DNA of 64,000 nt, from positions 2,095,954 to 2,159,953 of the forward strand of contig NW_009799179.1 in assembly GCF_000213175.1 (NCBI RefSeq), read 5' to 3'. The DNA is from Neurospora tetrasperma FGSC 2508. Lineage: Eukaryota > Ascomycota > Sordariomycetes > Sordariales > Sordariaceae. Positions within the stretch are counted from its first letter, which is position 1; every line of letters begins with the position of its first letter. The notes under the pieces are model-generated. The model made no database searches and was not told the origin of the DNA. It saw nothing but the letters and a program-made list of their open reading frames with translations. The translations under genes and the position numbers were made by a program. This document shows positions 9,936 to 23,042 of the stretch, one piece after another.

Positions 9936-12900
9936 AATACCGGAGTATAGGAAAAATCCCTTACTATCCTTAATAATTATTACTAGTTCAAATCCTTTAG
10001 TATCTCAATCTAGCCTTATTTCTTCCTCCGTACTTACTTTTCTAGTATTTCTATTAGTTGCGGCCGTCCTCCCTACCGTTACTAGTACTCTTTAATTAGT
10101 TCCTTTAATTTATATAGTTACTATTCGCTTCGCTATTTATTATAGTACGCGCTATAACCTTTTTACCTAATTTAATATTTAAAGCCGTTTCCTACCTTAT
10201 TGAATTCGTATAAGACAATACGCTCTACTTCGTAGAACTTGCCTTCCTCGAAGCTAGAAGGTTGGGAGTCTTCTATTGGTCCGGGCGGGGGAGCGGTGCG
10301 GTTAAATAGGTTGTTGGATGGCGCGGGGGCTAAATGCGCAATTGAGACTACGGGATGAATATTTATAGTTGAAAGTAGGTCTAAGTAGTATGCTAAACGG
10401 CCGACGCGTTCTAGGATCTTAAATAGCCCGGTTTATTATTATAAATATTTTTTGGGGGGTCGGCCCGGGAGATAATAGCTGTAATGTAGCCTTAATAGTA
10501 TTATATCTCTTAGTTTAAATTCGAAGGGTCAATAGCGGGCATTATATTATTTTTTAATTTCGTTAGTAGTAAAGTTTATAGTTAGTTAAGCATTTTATCT
10601 TATATATTCTTATAGTACGGGTAGGTTAATGTTAGACTTTGGAATATTAGTTAGGAAGTTTAATAGTCCGGGAAGTTTAAAGCCAAATAGTAGTTCGTAA
10701 AGGGAGTATTTGGTTGGGTCGGTATAAATATTATTAAAGTTCTATTATAGAGTTAGTAGGAGGTTTATCTATAGGGAATCTAAATTATTAAAGTAATAAA
10801 AGCGTATAATTACCTCTACTATTTAGTTTTTTCTTTTAGCTATTCCGTCTATTTACGGGTAATATACGGTACTTATTAAAAGCTTTATTCCTAAGGTCTA
10901 CTATATACTCTTCTAAAGGCTTAATGTAAATTTCCTATCGTAGTCCAATATAATACCGTATAGTATACCCTAATTATATAGTATTAAAAAGTATATTAAT
11001 ACCTTTCCCTAATTTTCTACTATATATATCGAATATCCTAATAAGAGGAAGGTCCTCTTAATTATTTTATTGGATACGGGTATAAGATAATTGAATTCTA
11101 AATATTTTCGTAGGGCCTATAGTGTGTAGGCCTTAGTCGTAGGTAATCCGATAATAAAATTTAGGGCGATTATCCTTATAGGTAGGTAATCCTCTTTTTT
11201 TAGCCTAATATGTTAGTATTCCCCGTTCGGCTGGGTTTAACTTATCTAATTGAGTGTGTACGCTAGATAGTACTCTACATACTTTCTTACTAGCCTTATT
11301 TTATTAAATATTATTACATTTCTTAAATTATATAGTATTCTATTTCGTCCGAAGTAATACTTATTATTATAAGTTATTTCAAGTATGTTTTTAACTATTT
11401 GTTTAGGTATATATAAGCTTCTTATTCTATTGGGGTAAATATTATATAATAGTTTATTATAAAGAACGAAAGGTACTCCCCGCCGAACGAAGCATTCCTT
11501 ACCGTCCTCGGTATAGTTTAGCTCTTACTTTTCTAGGTCGTTAATAATAAGTTTAAACTTCTTATTGTTATTTAATTCTATTCTAAAGCGGGCTTTTAAT
11601 TCGTTATCTATATAGGTTTTAAAGAAGGTTAAGTACGCGTCGTTAGCCGGTAGAGTTTCTATAGTTAATTATATATTATTTAGTACCAGTTCCCCTTTAT
11701 ATCGTTATTTTATATCCCCTTTCGTTTTAAGCTTTAAAAGTATATTTAAAATATAATTGAATTTACCTAGTAGGTAATATACTTTCAAATCGTATTGCAA
11801 TAAGTAAATAGAGGCGTTTATTAGTCTTCAATTTGCCCTATTTGTCGAGGAAGTGTTAAGTAAGGTTTATTTAATAATTCCTTTTATAATTAAATAGTCG
11901 GTTAGGACTATTACTGGTAAATTCGAAGAATATAGTATAGTTCTTAGGCGTTTAACGGCCTATACTAGGCAGGCGACCTCTAATTCGGATAGTCCGTAGC
12001 GGAATTTAGCATTAATTGAGTATTTACTTAAGAATATAATTAGGAATATTTAGTTAATTAGGATCGGTAATCCTAGTTCCTAAATAAATCTATCCTTTAT
12101 ATAGAAAACTATAATACCGAACTTTCGTTTAAGAGAGCCGTCGATTTGTAAGAAGAATTATTTATTAGGGTTGTAATAGAATAGAATAGTAGGGTTATCT
12201 TTGTAAATAATTTCTTATAATAATTCGAATAATCGGACTTTATCCTCTATAGGCTCGTAAAAAGTCTTTTAGTAATAATTAATCCTTTTCGCTAATTTAC
12301 TAGCTTCAATTTGTCCGGATTTTCGTCCTTTTATTAGGAGTGCGATTTTACGCTTTTATAATAGTTTAAAAATTTAGGCGTAATAGGGGATTAAATGTCT
12401 AATAAAGCTACTACTTCTAATATATTATTCTAGTATTCTTAATTACTTAGGAAATTGCAATTGTTTAAATATTTATAGGCGGTCTATTGTATTTAATAAT
12501 CCTAATACGTCTATTCTGAACTTTAATAATTCTACGTTTGGATAGCCAATTTAAGATTTTTTAGGTAAAAAATTAATATTTCTATCTATAAAGAGTTGGA
12601 AAATCTCTTTAAGGTAGTATAAGTAATCCTTAACTATATCCGAGAAAATTATAATATTATCGATAAAGGTACAATAGAATATAGTAAAAGGGGCGAGAAG
12701 CCGGTCTATATACTATTGTATATAGGCTAGCGTATTTTTATAGCCTATTAGTATTACGGTCGGTCTTTCGAAACCTTTTAGGCTTATTAGTATAAATTTA
12801 TTTCTATATAGCGGCTATATACCAAATTAGTAAAAGAATACTATAGCGTTAATTATTGTAATTTAGACTTTCCCTCGTAGTATAGCAATTACCTCTATTT

Positions 12901-15026
12901 ATAATAATAGTAAGTAATTATTAGGGATTAATATTCGGTTAAAATTCCTTAAATCTATTACTACCTATACTTTCGGCTTACTGTAGACTGTTCGTTAGAC
13001 TACGAAAACGGGGTGGGCGAAGGGAGTTATTTGTATTACTTATTCTATTTTACCTTTCTTATAAAGTTTATTAAAAACTTCATTTAAAATTTCCCTATTT
13101 TTTCAGCTAAGGGGGTATAACTATAAGGCTACCCGCTAATTTTACTATCCTTCTACGAGGGGTACTCTTATTAGGTCCTCCGGTGGTTACTTAATTAATT
13201 CGTTATTTTACTATAGTTTAAAGAATTGTTTAATAAGGGCTTTTAATTTATTTACTATAATAGGGTCCTTAGCGTATATATAAACTCCTTTATTTGTAAT
13301 GATCTCTAGTATATTAGTCGGTATTCGAATTCCTAACGTTAATTACTTTTTTAGAATTCGGGGTTTTGTATAATATTCCGCGCTATTAAGAGCAGTATTA
13401 AAATTAAGTATTAGGTCGGGTAATTGGGCTTGAGGTTGTACGGGTACGTTGAAGATGTTTTTAGAGTTTTAGATTATATTAAAAACGTTATTAATAAGAG
13501 GAATACCTTCTATTATTAGTGGGGGCTTAATTAGGATATTTGCAACGTCCGTTCTAGCTTTAACCTTCCTATTATTTTACCCAGCTTTATTATTATTCGT
13601 AGTACCGTTAGTAATTGTTCGGATTATACTATAAAGTTTAAAGGCAGTATTTAGGATAATTGTAACGGCCGATAGAATTTTTATAAGTATTGGGTCAATT
13701 GCTATTAAATTGGCAGCGATAGTAGCTTAGACTCCAATTATTCCTCCTAGGGTAGTAATAGTTGCGCCGATAGTTATAGCCTTTATAGCTTTTATTTAAG
13801 TTATTATAAAGTAACTATAGTCTTATATTTCGGCTATCTCGCCTACTTTAGAGTACTTTTCAACTACTAATAGGCCATCTAATATATTTATTAGCTTAAT
13901 TACTTTGGGACTAATTGTATTAACTATTATATATATTACCGCGTTGTATTTGGTAATAAAATTAAAGTTGCGGTCCTTAGGAAGGGGCGTATATTCTATT
14001 AGTAGGAATGTCTCCTATCCTCGCAATAGGACTACCTTCTGTATTGTAGTAATACGTCGTTTATAAAGTTTAATTTTAGTAAAGTAATTGAAGTTAATAT
14101 TAAAGTTGTTTAGTAATTAGAACGTTATACGCTTTATTACATTGTCGATTGCTACTTCGTATAGGAAATTAAAATTATTATTCAATAATAGGTTAGGCTA
14201 AAGGTTCTTAAATACCTATTTTAATTTAATAAATCTTATTATTATTGGCCGCCTATAGTTATCGAATCCTGGAAGGTAGAAGGTAAACGTTGCCTAATTT
14301 ATAAGTTCTTTTAACTTATTCCTAATACCCGAAATACAATTGGCGTAGGGTTCTAGTATATACTCTAGTTAATTTAGGAAGTATCAACCGATTATTATTC
14401 TTCCTACGCTATTATTTATATAAATTTTAATTAGAGGGGAATTTAGCTTAGGTTTCGCTTTAGCTAGGATTCTTATGTACGTAAAGCTAAATAAGGGGTT
14501 TTTATCGAATTCCTTCGTAATTTCTACTAGGGCCTCCTTTATTTAGAATTTTATAATAATATACTACGTATTATTAGGGTCTGCCTTAGGGTTATTAATT
14601 TAGGGTTATTTTAGAAGGAGGACTATTTCTAGTAAGGTATTTATTTAAATATTGTTAGAGTCTGTAGCTAGGCCGTTAATCTTACCTTTGTCGGCTATTA
14701 AATATATCTTTAAGTATTAAAATAGTCTATTCTTTAATTAGAAGACCCTATAATAGTATTTATAAGTCTGGTAATATAATTTATTAACTTTAATATTAAT
14801 ACTTTCCGCCCTAGCGGCGGGGTGCGGCTTATATATACGAACGTGCCAGTAGGTAGCGAGATTGGAGTCGAATAACTTATAGTATTTATAATACGTTAAA
14901 GCGGTTTTTAATACTATACATACGGAGTTTTCTCTTTCCTAATCGCTACGATTATTATTATTTGAGGATTGTAGGGCGGGGGATCTATCGTCTTTAATAT
15001 AATAGGCTTTATCGTATAGTCGGTAG

Positions 15027-15260
15027 TGTTATAGGGTTAGCCTGTGTGCTTTATACCTAGTGCTAGCGTATAGTAGCTTTTAAGACTACTGTACGCTATT
15101 ATTATTACCGGCTACTATTATTGCCAGTAATTAATTAATTAGAACGCTACCTACTATAAGTCTATAGACCCATCGGCGGTCGCCCTTATAAGGCTAACCT
15201 TCTAAGTATTCGGCTATATACTTCTCTTCCTTTTTCCTTCGTACAATTACGTATATTTAT
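15027..15260 (+). repeat. Left LTR of B, first part
   Basis: 234 bp starting TGTTATAGGGTTAGCC, ending where element C begins. The remaining 28 bp of this LTR are at 32,129-32,156. The last four bases (TTAT, 15,257-15,260) are repeated at 32,125-32,128 as the duplication made by C. Confidence 0.87.
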
Positions 15261-15942
15261 TAAAATGGTAAGAAAACTACAACAACAACAACAACAACAA
15301 CAACACTACTACAACCAATACAACGCGTAAGAACCGTAGCTCTTAACTATCTAATTAGGTAGAGTAGGGGGTAATTTTTAAACCTTTCAGGTAGTCGAAA
15401 TAGGAGGCACTAAACTAAATAAGGCTTATTAAAGTCCTGCATTTATCGAATAGTTTAATGTTTAGTCTTTATTAATAAACGAAGGTAGTTATCGGATCTT
15501 TCGGTATTTCTTTCTTTCAGGTAGATAGAGAAACGAGTAAAAATTCCCCTAAGAGGGATAAAAGATTATTCAATACTCTAAGCAAATAAAGACGGATAAT
15601 TAGAGATTATTAAAGATCGTTTTTATAAATTGAGAATATATAATTAAATTAATAATTTAATATAATAGATATTGTAATGATTCCTTATTTTATTTTTTTA
15701 TTATTGGATGTCTTATTCCCTATTCCTTCTACTCTCCTTCTTTTGCTATCCCTACTTTTCTATCTTTTTTAATCTATTATCTTATTAAACCAATCCTTTA
15801 TATTCCATCTTTCATTAATATTAATTATTCAAATCCATTCAATCTAGTAAGTGCATTTCTAATCTATATACCTTGCTAAAAATTTGAAAAAAATCACTGT
15901 AGAAAACTAATATATATATCCCTAAATACTATCCCCAAATCA
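15261..15942 (-). repeat. Left LTR of element C (3' LTR)
   Basis: 682 bp, aligned with 31,446-32,124. Starts TAAAATGGTAAG, ends CCCAAATCA. Contains a short CAA microsatellite (about 15,279-15,303) that is decayed to TAA-type units in the other copy. Confidence 0.82.
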
Positions 15943-18635
15943 AATCTTCCCTTTGAATCTATAATAGGCCCCCTGAGCAGACTCATCATTACATATATAT
16001 ATATATAATTAGCGCCTTCCTCCATTATTCCCATTCCTTCTTCCCTTTATTTAGAGTATCGTTAAACCTAATTATATAGATTTGTTTGTCTACGTAGTCA
16101 TTGATATCTTCTTCGTTGTCCTTATCCCGCTAATCTTTAGTAGAAGGAGGTATACGAAAAAGGCTATTAGCAACTATATTCTTTTTACCGGGGATATATC
16201 TAATTTTAAAGTTAAATAAACAAATTTAGGTAATTTAGCGCATAATTATTACTCTAAGGATATTAGATACTATACCTTTTAGTTAATATACTATAATTTA
16301 AGTCTCGGTTTTAATTACGAAGTAAATACTAAAGAGATATTACTTTAATTGTTTCAAGATATAAAGTAGTCCCTAAAGCTTTCGTTTAGTAGCGTTATAT
16401 CTTTTCTCAGCGTTTAATTAAATTCCGCTCTTAAATTTATATAGATAGCGCTAATTATTTAGGCCGACTTATTTAAGGATAGTACCCCAACCGATTAATA
16501 ATATATTTACTATAAGAAAGATTAATCTATACTAAGCGTTATTATAAATAATAAGTACGAAATAAAGAATTAATAAAACCTTATACTATAAGTACTCTAA
16601 AGTAAATTATTTATTCTTAGTCTATTATTATTTAATATTCTTCTTCAATAGAGCGTAGAGGGGGAGGGCAATTATACTAAAGTCTTTAATCTAAATACAA
16701 TAGTACCTAATAATCCCTAGGAAAGTTTTCGGTTACTAGAATTCTTTTCCTTTTTATTTAGTAAGTTTATAATTAACCTATTAAAGGATTTTAGAAACCT
16801 TTTTTAGAGATAGTCGTAAACCGTTGTCTGAATAGAGGTACTCTACGAATTCAATTTCCGGCTAATACTATTTGGATTTTTCTACTATAACGGTGCAATT
16901 ATTAAGCTTGATATTAATTAAGACTTTATTAATATTAATTAAGTAATTAAAGATATATTTGCGTATCCCAAATCTAATTTCGAGTCTATTATAATCTATA
17001 ATAGCTAATTTAATATAAATATTATTTAAGTAGGGCCGATAAACGGTAGGGATTAAATTACATAATACCCTAATTATTACCTGTAAGAATTAAATAATAG
17101 AATTTATTCCTCCTTAGGGTAGAGTAATTATCCTTTTTACTCCTATTATATTCTAGAAGGTAGTTATATCCCTACTCTTTTCGTTAAGAGGGATTTAATT
17201 GTATTTAAATTAAAAGTTAAAAAGAGAAAGTATTTTAAATCCTCCGAATTCTTTACTAAATTCTTTATAACTAGGAGGTATATTAAAGTTATATAGAGTA
17301 ACTATATTAATCCGTTGGGTATTATTAATTAATTGAAGCCTACTATCCTTTTTAGTTATTAGAAACTAATTATTTCGGTAGGCGGTATAGTTATCTTCTA
17401 ATATTCTTCGCTAGATTCTATCCTTTAATAGTTTATAAACTCTCCAATAGTTAGCCTTCAGTATAGGGACTAATTTATATTGCTATACCGAATATAGGAT
17501 AGTTCTAATCTCTTAGGAAAGGAAGATATTAAGTTCGATCTTCCCTATATAATTAAAATCCTAAGCGAGAACTACTTTATAATTTCGAATAATATAAATA
17601 AATATTTGTTATTCTTCCTTATTCAAACTATTATACAAACTTTCAAATATAGTTTAAAAGCGTTCGGGAGTTAATTATTCTCCCTTAATCGTTTCCGAAA
17701 AATATAGAGTAATAATATTATTTTATAGTAAAGGATAAGTCTTCTTTCGTTATTCTAATTTATTTTTTAAAACTATAAAACACTATAATTTCTATTTTAA
17801 ATTTCTTTTTAGCTTTAATTTATTAAAAAGTATATCGTCGATTAGTAATACTTTCTAATTTTTTCGCTTATATATAATATAGGTAACGAAGTTTTTAAAA
17901 GGTATTATTTTATTTAGTAGCGACTAATTAACCTTATCTTTCATAAGAGCTAATTTATTAGTTTTATAGTTTTTCTTCTATCCTTCTATATATTTAAAAC
18001 GTTATACTAATGCTTTATAACGAATAAATTTAAATATTTACCTTTTAAACTCCTTTTCGAACTCTTCCTTCTATTTCTTTAAAAAAGGGAATATTTCCTA
18101 TAGTTATAATACCAAATATATTACCTAATATATTGTAGTCAGTCTTATTAAAATTTCTAAATAAAATCCTTTCTAATTCTTTACTATCGAGTAGTTCGTT
18201 TTATAAAAGCTCCTAAAAGAATCCTAAAACGGCCGTTCTTAATAAGTAACGTTTTTTCTAAATAAATTATAAATAGTAAAATAATTTATTAATTATCGAG
18301 TCCTCTATTTATTTAAGGATTTTATTTTAGGCTTCGCTATTGTACTAAGTAGGAGCTAATATATAAATACTAAAATTAATCCCTAAATAATTAATAATTC
18401 TATTTAGGGCGGACGGTTATTTATCGAATTCCTAAGTATATAATATTACTTACATACCTAATCTCGCTCTTTCTTTCGGAACTAAATATAATTTTAACGA
18501 TTATTCCTTTTATTAGGACGTTTACTAATTTAATATTGTAAATTAATTAATTTAATTTAATTTAAGCATTCTTAAAGAAGGGCTACCTAAATATAATATT
18601 ATAATATAGTAAATAAATAGTAGTAATAAAGAAGT

Positions 18636-18897
18636 TGTTACAGGGTTAGCCTATGTACCTTGTGCCTAGTGCTAGCGTATAGCAGCTTCTAAGATTGCCG
18701 TACGCTATTATTACTACTAGTAGTCCGGCTATTGCCAGTAGTTGATTGGCTGGAGCGCTGCCTACCGCGGGTTTATAGACCCGCCGGCGGTCGCCTTTAT
18801 AAAGCTAGCCTTCTAAGTACTCGGCTGTACTTCTGTTTCTTTCTCCTTTGTATAATTACGTATATTTACATCTACTATCTACCTTTTACCTATAATA
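18636..18897 (+). repeat. Left LTR of element A
   Basis: 262 bp starting TGTTACAGGGTTAGCC, ending CCTATAATA. Retains more GC than its right partner, including the GC-rich block around CCGCCGGCGGTCGCC. Confidence 0.88.
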
Positions 18898-21800
18898 GTT
18901 AATTATACCTTTTAACTATTATATTTATAGTATAAACTTATTTTCTTTTATTGCGCGATTAATCTTCAGTCTACGCGCGTATAGGAACCGCCTCGTTTGT
19001 TGAACCGTTAAGTTTAATATTAATATTGATAATTGTAATTATAATAGTTATAATTATAGTTTTACTCCCTTTATTTAGTAAATAAGGGTAAGTATTTTTT
19101 ATTTAAAGGATAAAAGACTACTTCGTACGATTACCTTTCTTATATTTTACAACGAGAGTAGTGATTACGTATCCTTCTCTCCTATTAATAGTACCGATAA
19201 CCTTATTAATTTCGGTACCCTTCCTAAAAATATACTATTTAATTTAAATAATATTTATAAAGTATTTAACAAAATTATTAGTATTACCGACGTCGCCGTT
19301 TGTTAAGTTACGTTCGTTAAACTTCTTCCTTTAATAGTAATTAACAACCTTCTTATCGGTATTAGCGACAACGAGGAGAAGAAAACTATCCTTCGTATTT
19401 ATTTTAATATAATTAATATTATTATTTAAGACCCCACCTTCCGCTCGATTATTATTCTATTCGGTCGCCTTTATTATAACGACCTTACTTAATACAAGGA
19501 TATTACTATCGATTTCGAATATAGTGAAAATAAATTAAAGACTACCCGTGTAGTAATTATTAAACTTTAAAACGATTTCGATTGGAAGAATTTTAACTAC
19601 TTCAATTTAATAATTAAATTAAACGCTCTTTAGAAGAAATATAATAACCTTAACATAGACTATACTACCTTTAAATTTTATAGTACTAACGTTCGGTCCC
19701 TATATAATAATTTTATTAAAATAATTAGTATTGGCATTAGTAAAATATTATTATTGAAATAGATTATAGAGAACCCGCCGATCTTTACCGGTAAAAAGAA
19801 TATTAGCGCTACTTATAAATATAAGATCTTTAAAATATAATATTTCTATATCCTATCCTAATAGAAGTATAATTCTTTCCTTTATATTAATAAGGATATT
19901 AAGATTATTCGTACCGCTATATTATTAGGCCCCGAAATTTTATTTAGTATTTAAAATAGTTTAAATATGATTTAAAGAGGAGGAGATATAGACTTTTAAT
20001 ATTAGAAGACTAGTACTAAATTTATAGAATATATAGTTACCCGTTTTTAGAATATTAATTTGAAGATGGATATTGGCTATCGTTTCGAAGAGTTCTTTAT
20101 AAAGAATATATTTTTTATAGAGTTTAAATTAGAATTTACTAATCTAATAAACCTCTATAGCTTCGATAACTTTATAAAAGTCTATTATTTACGTAATAAA
20201 ATTAATAAATACCTCTATAACGCTTTCGTATATTATAACCTTCCTAAAGCTAATAATTTTAAAAAGTGGCTCGCTATTTACTATATTATAACCAGTAATT
20301 CAAAAAATATTAATTATTACTATAAAATAAATATTTGTATTTTCAATAATAACGCCCCCGCTAGTAGAAGCTCTGGTAGTATTAATACTAATATAGGTAG
20401 TACTTTTAATTCCTATAATGCCGACGATTTTCCTATTAATTAGGGTAGTAATAAAATAGACTTTGATACTATTAATTTCGCTATCTTTGTTTATAAAAAT
20501 ATTTTTAATTAATATACTTATAATAGTAAATACTATTATTATAGCGGAAATAGTTATATTACCTATAATTATCTTACCTCTATTAATTATAGTACTTAAG
20601 GCCCTTAATATAATAAAAGTAAGAGGAATAAGGGTAAGAGTAAAAATAAGAATTACTATAATAAAGAGGAAATTTATATTACTGAGGCTATACCCGCTAC
20701 CGCCATTATTACTCCTACTATAGCCCCCGCTACCGCCGCTATTAATAATAAATATTATAATAAGCCGGAAAATATTTAGCCTCTATATTTAATTATATAT
20801 AGAAGCCTTTTTTATTATTATTATAAAGACAAATTTTAAACTCTTTAGAATTAGAGGGTTTGGAGGAAGTTTAAATATAATTGTTAAATAGTTTTATTTC
20901 CCTAAATTTAATACTCTTATTTTTTTATATTATAATTAAATTATATAAAGATTATTATATTTCCTTAATTAATTCCGGCTATTCCGCATTCGCTTTTATT
21001 AATTATTCTTTTATTATTAAATATAACCTTCCCTATTTCCGCCTCTACTATATAAAGAAGTTTATTTTCGCCGATAAAGTAATTAAAAGTATTATTTCTA
21101 AAGGAGTAACAGCTAAACTTCGTATAAAGTATTATTATAAAATAATTACCTTTTTAATTTATAATATTTTAAAAAGTTATCCGGTTATTTTAAATTTCCT
21201 ATAAATACAATACTATAAGCTTAAAATTAATTACAATTAGTACAGCGTATACTTTACTAACTTTATATATAGAGGTCGCTACTTACCTACTAATTTCTCT
21301 AGAAACTAATCGGTAGTTTTAAGAGCCCTTACTAATTAAGTTTCAATTATAACTATCTATAGTAAAATTGCCCCAATTCCCCGGCCGATTTTAAGGTACG
21401 GAATTATTAACCCTATTAAAGTACTAATACTAATAATATTTTTAAGGAATAGGGCTATTAGCCCTATTAGAAAAATACTAGTACTAGCGACGCCTATGTC
21501 GGGAAGTAGAACTATTAGCTCTATTTAAATAGAATTAATAATAATTATATTAGGAAGTAGAACTATTAATTCTATTTAAATAGAATTAGCGCTATAACTC
21601 CCTATAATAAAGAGTATTAATATAATTTTACTTATTCTTTAAATTAACTACTAATTTATTTCTACCCCTATTAAAATACTTATAATTAATAGAATTAGGT
21701 TTAAAATTAATATTGCAAGTATAGCTACCCTTCTAATTAAAATTAAGAATTTAATACATTACGACCCTTATATCCATTTTAATAACTAATATATTTTTAT

Positions 21801-22360
21801 AGGTATAAAGCATTCCCAAACCCGCTGTTACTATAATTTCGACGAGGATTCTTCTATTAAATTAAATAATATTAGAAAATTCAATACAGCGACTTTTAAC
21901 TTCGTTTACGAATTTTAATAATTATAACTATATATTACGAACTATACTAAAATTGAAAAACTAATTACCGCAACGGAGGTCCGGGATATAAATTTAACCG
22001 AAGGGATAGTTATTAATATTATAAATAGTAATAAATAATAATATAAGGAAAGTCTTCCCCCTCTTCTTTACCCTTTTATTAACAATTTAATTAATAACTA
22101 TTTATTAGAAGAATTTTAAGAAGCAGCGATTCCAATTAAAGTAATCTACTTTACCGGCAATTTTAACGAAAATATACTACTCTATAAAGAAGCGATCCAA
22201 CGTATATATTTAATTAAAATTTTTAATAAGGATATAAAAAAATTCTTTAATAAAGCTGACTACCCGGTTAAAATAAAGGATAAAATTATTACTATCCTAA
22301 AGAAATTGGAAGGACGACGATATATTAATAAAGTAATAGTTTTCTTCCCTTCTTTAATTA

Positions 22361-23042
22361 NNNNNNNNNNNNNNNNNNNNNNNNNNNNNNNNNNNNNNNN
22401 NNNNNNNNNNNNNNNNNNNNNNNNNNNNNNNNNNNNNNNNNNNNNNNNNNNNNNNNNNNNNNNNNNNNNNNNNNNNNNNNNNNNNNNNNNNNNNNNNNNN
22501 NNNNNNNNNNNNNNNNNNNNNNNNNNNNNNNNNNNNNNNNNNNNNNNNNNNNNNNNNNNNNNNNNNNNNNNNNNNNNNNNNNNNNNNNNNNNNNNNNNNN
22601 NNNNNNNNNNNNNNNNNNNNNNNNNNNNNNNNNNNNNNNNNNNNNNNNNNNNNNNNNNNNNNNNNNNNNNNNNNNNNNNNNNNNNNNNNNNNNNNNNNNN
22701 NNNNNNNNNNNNNNNNNNNNNNNNNNNNNNNNNNNNNNNNNNNNNNNNNNNNNNNNNNNNNNNNNNNNNNNNNNNNNNNNNNNNNNNNNNNNNNNNNNNN
22801 NNNNNNNNNNNNNNNNNNNNNNNNNNNNNNNNNNNNNNNNNNNNNNNNNNNNNNNNNNNNNNNNNNNNNNNNNNNNNNNNNNNNNNNNNNNNNNNNNNNN
22901 NNNNNNNNNNNNNNNNNNNNNNNNNNNNNNNNNNNNNNNNNNNNNNNNNNNNNNNNNNNNNNNNNNNNNNNNNNNNNNNNNNNNNNNNNNNNNNNNNNNN
23001 NNNNNNNNNNNNNNNNNNNNNNNNNNNNNNNNNNNNNNNNNN
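22361..23042. other. Assembly gap (682 N)
   Basis: A run of N inside element A. Element B has only 32 bp between the sequences matching the two gap edges (around 35,551-35,582), so the gap is probably mis-sized or hides another insertion. Confidence 0.98.

Noticed and set aside
15279-15303. CAA repeat as part of a CRISPR-like or regulatory array
   Set aside because: It is a plain trinucleotide microsatellite inside the LTR of C and is decayed in the other LTR; no spacer structure anywhere in the window.
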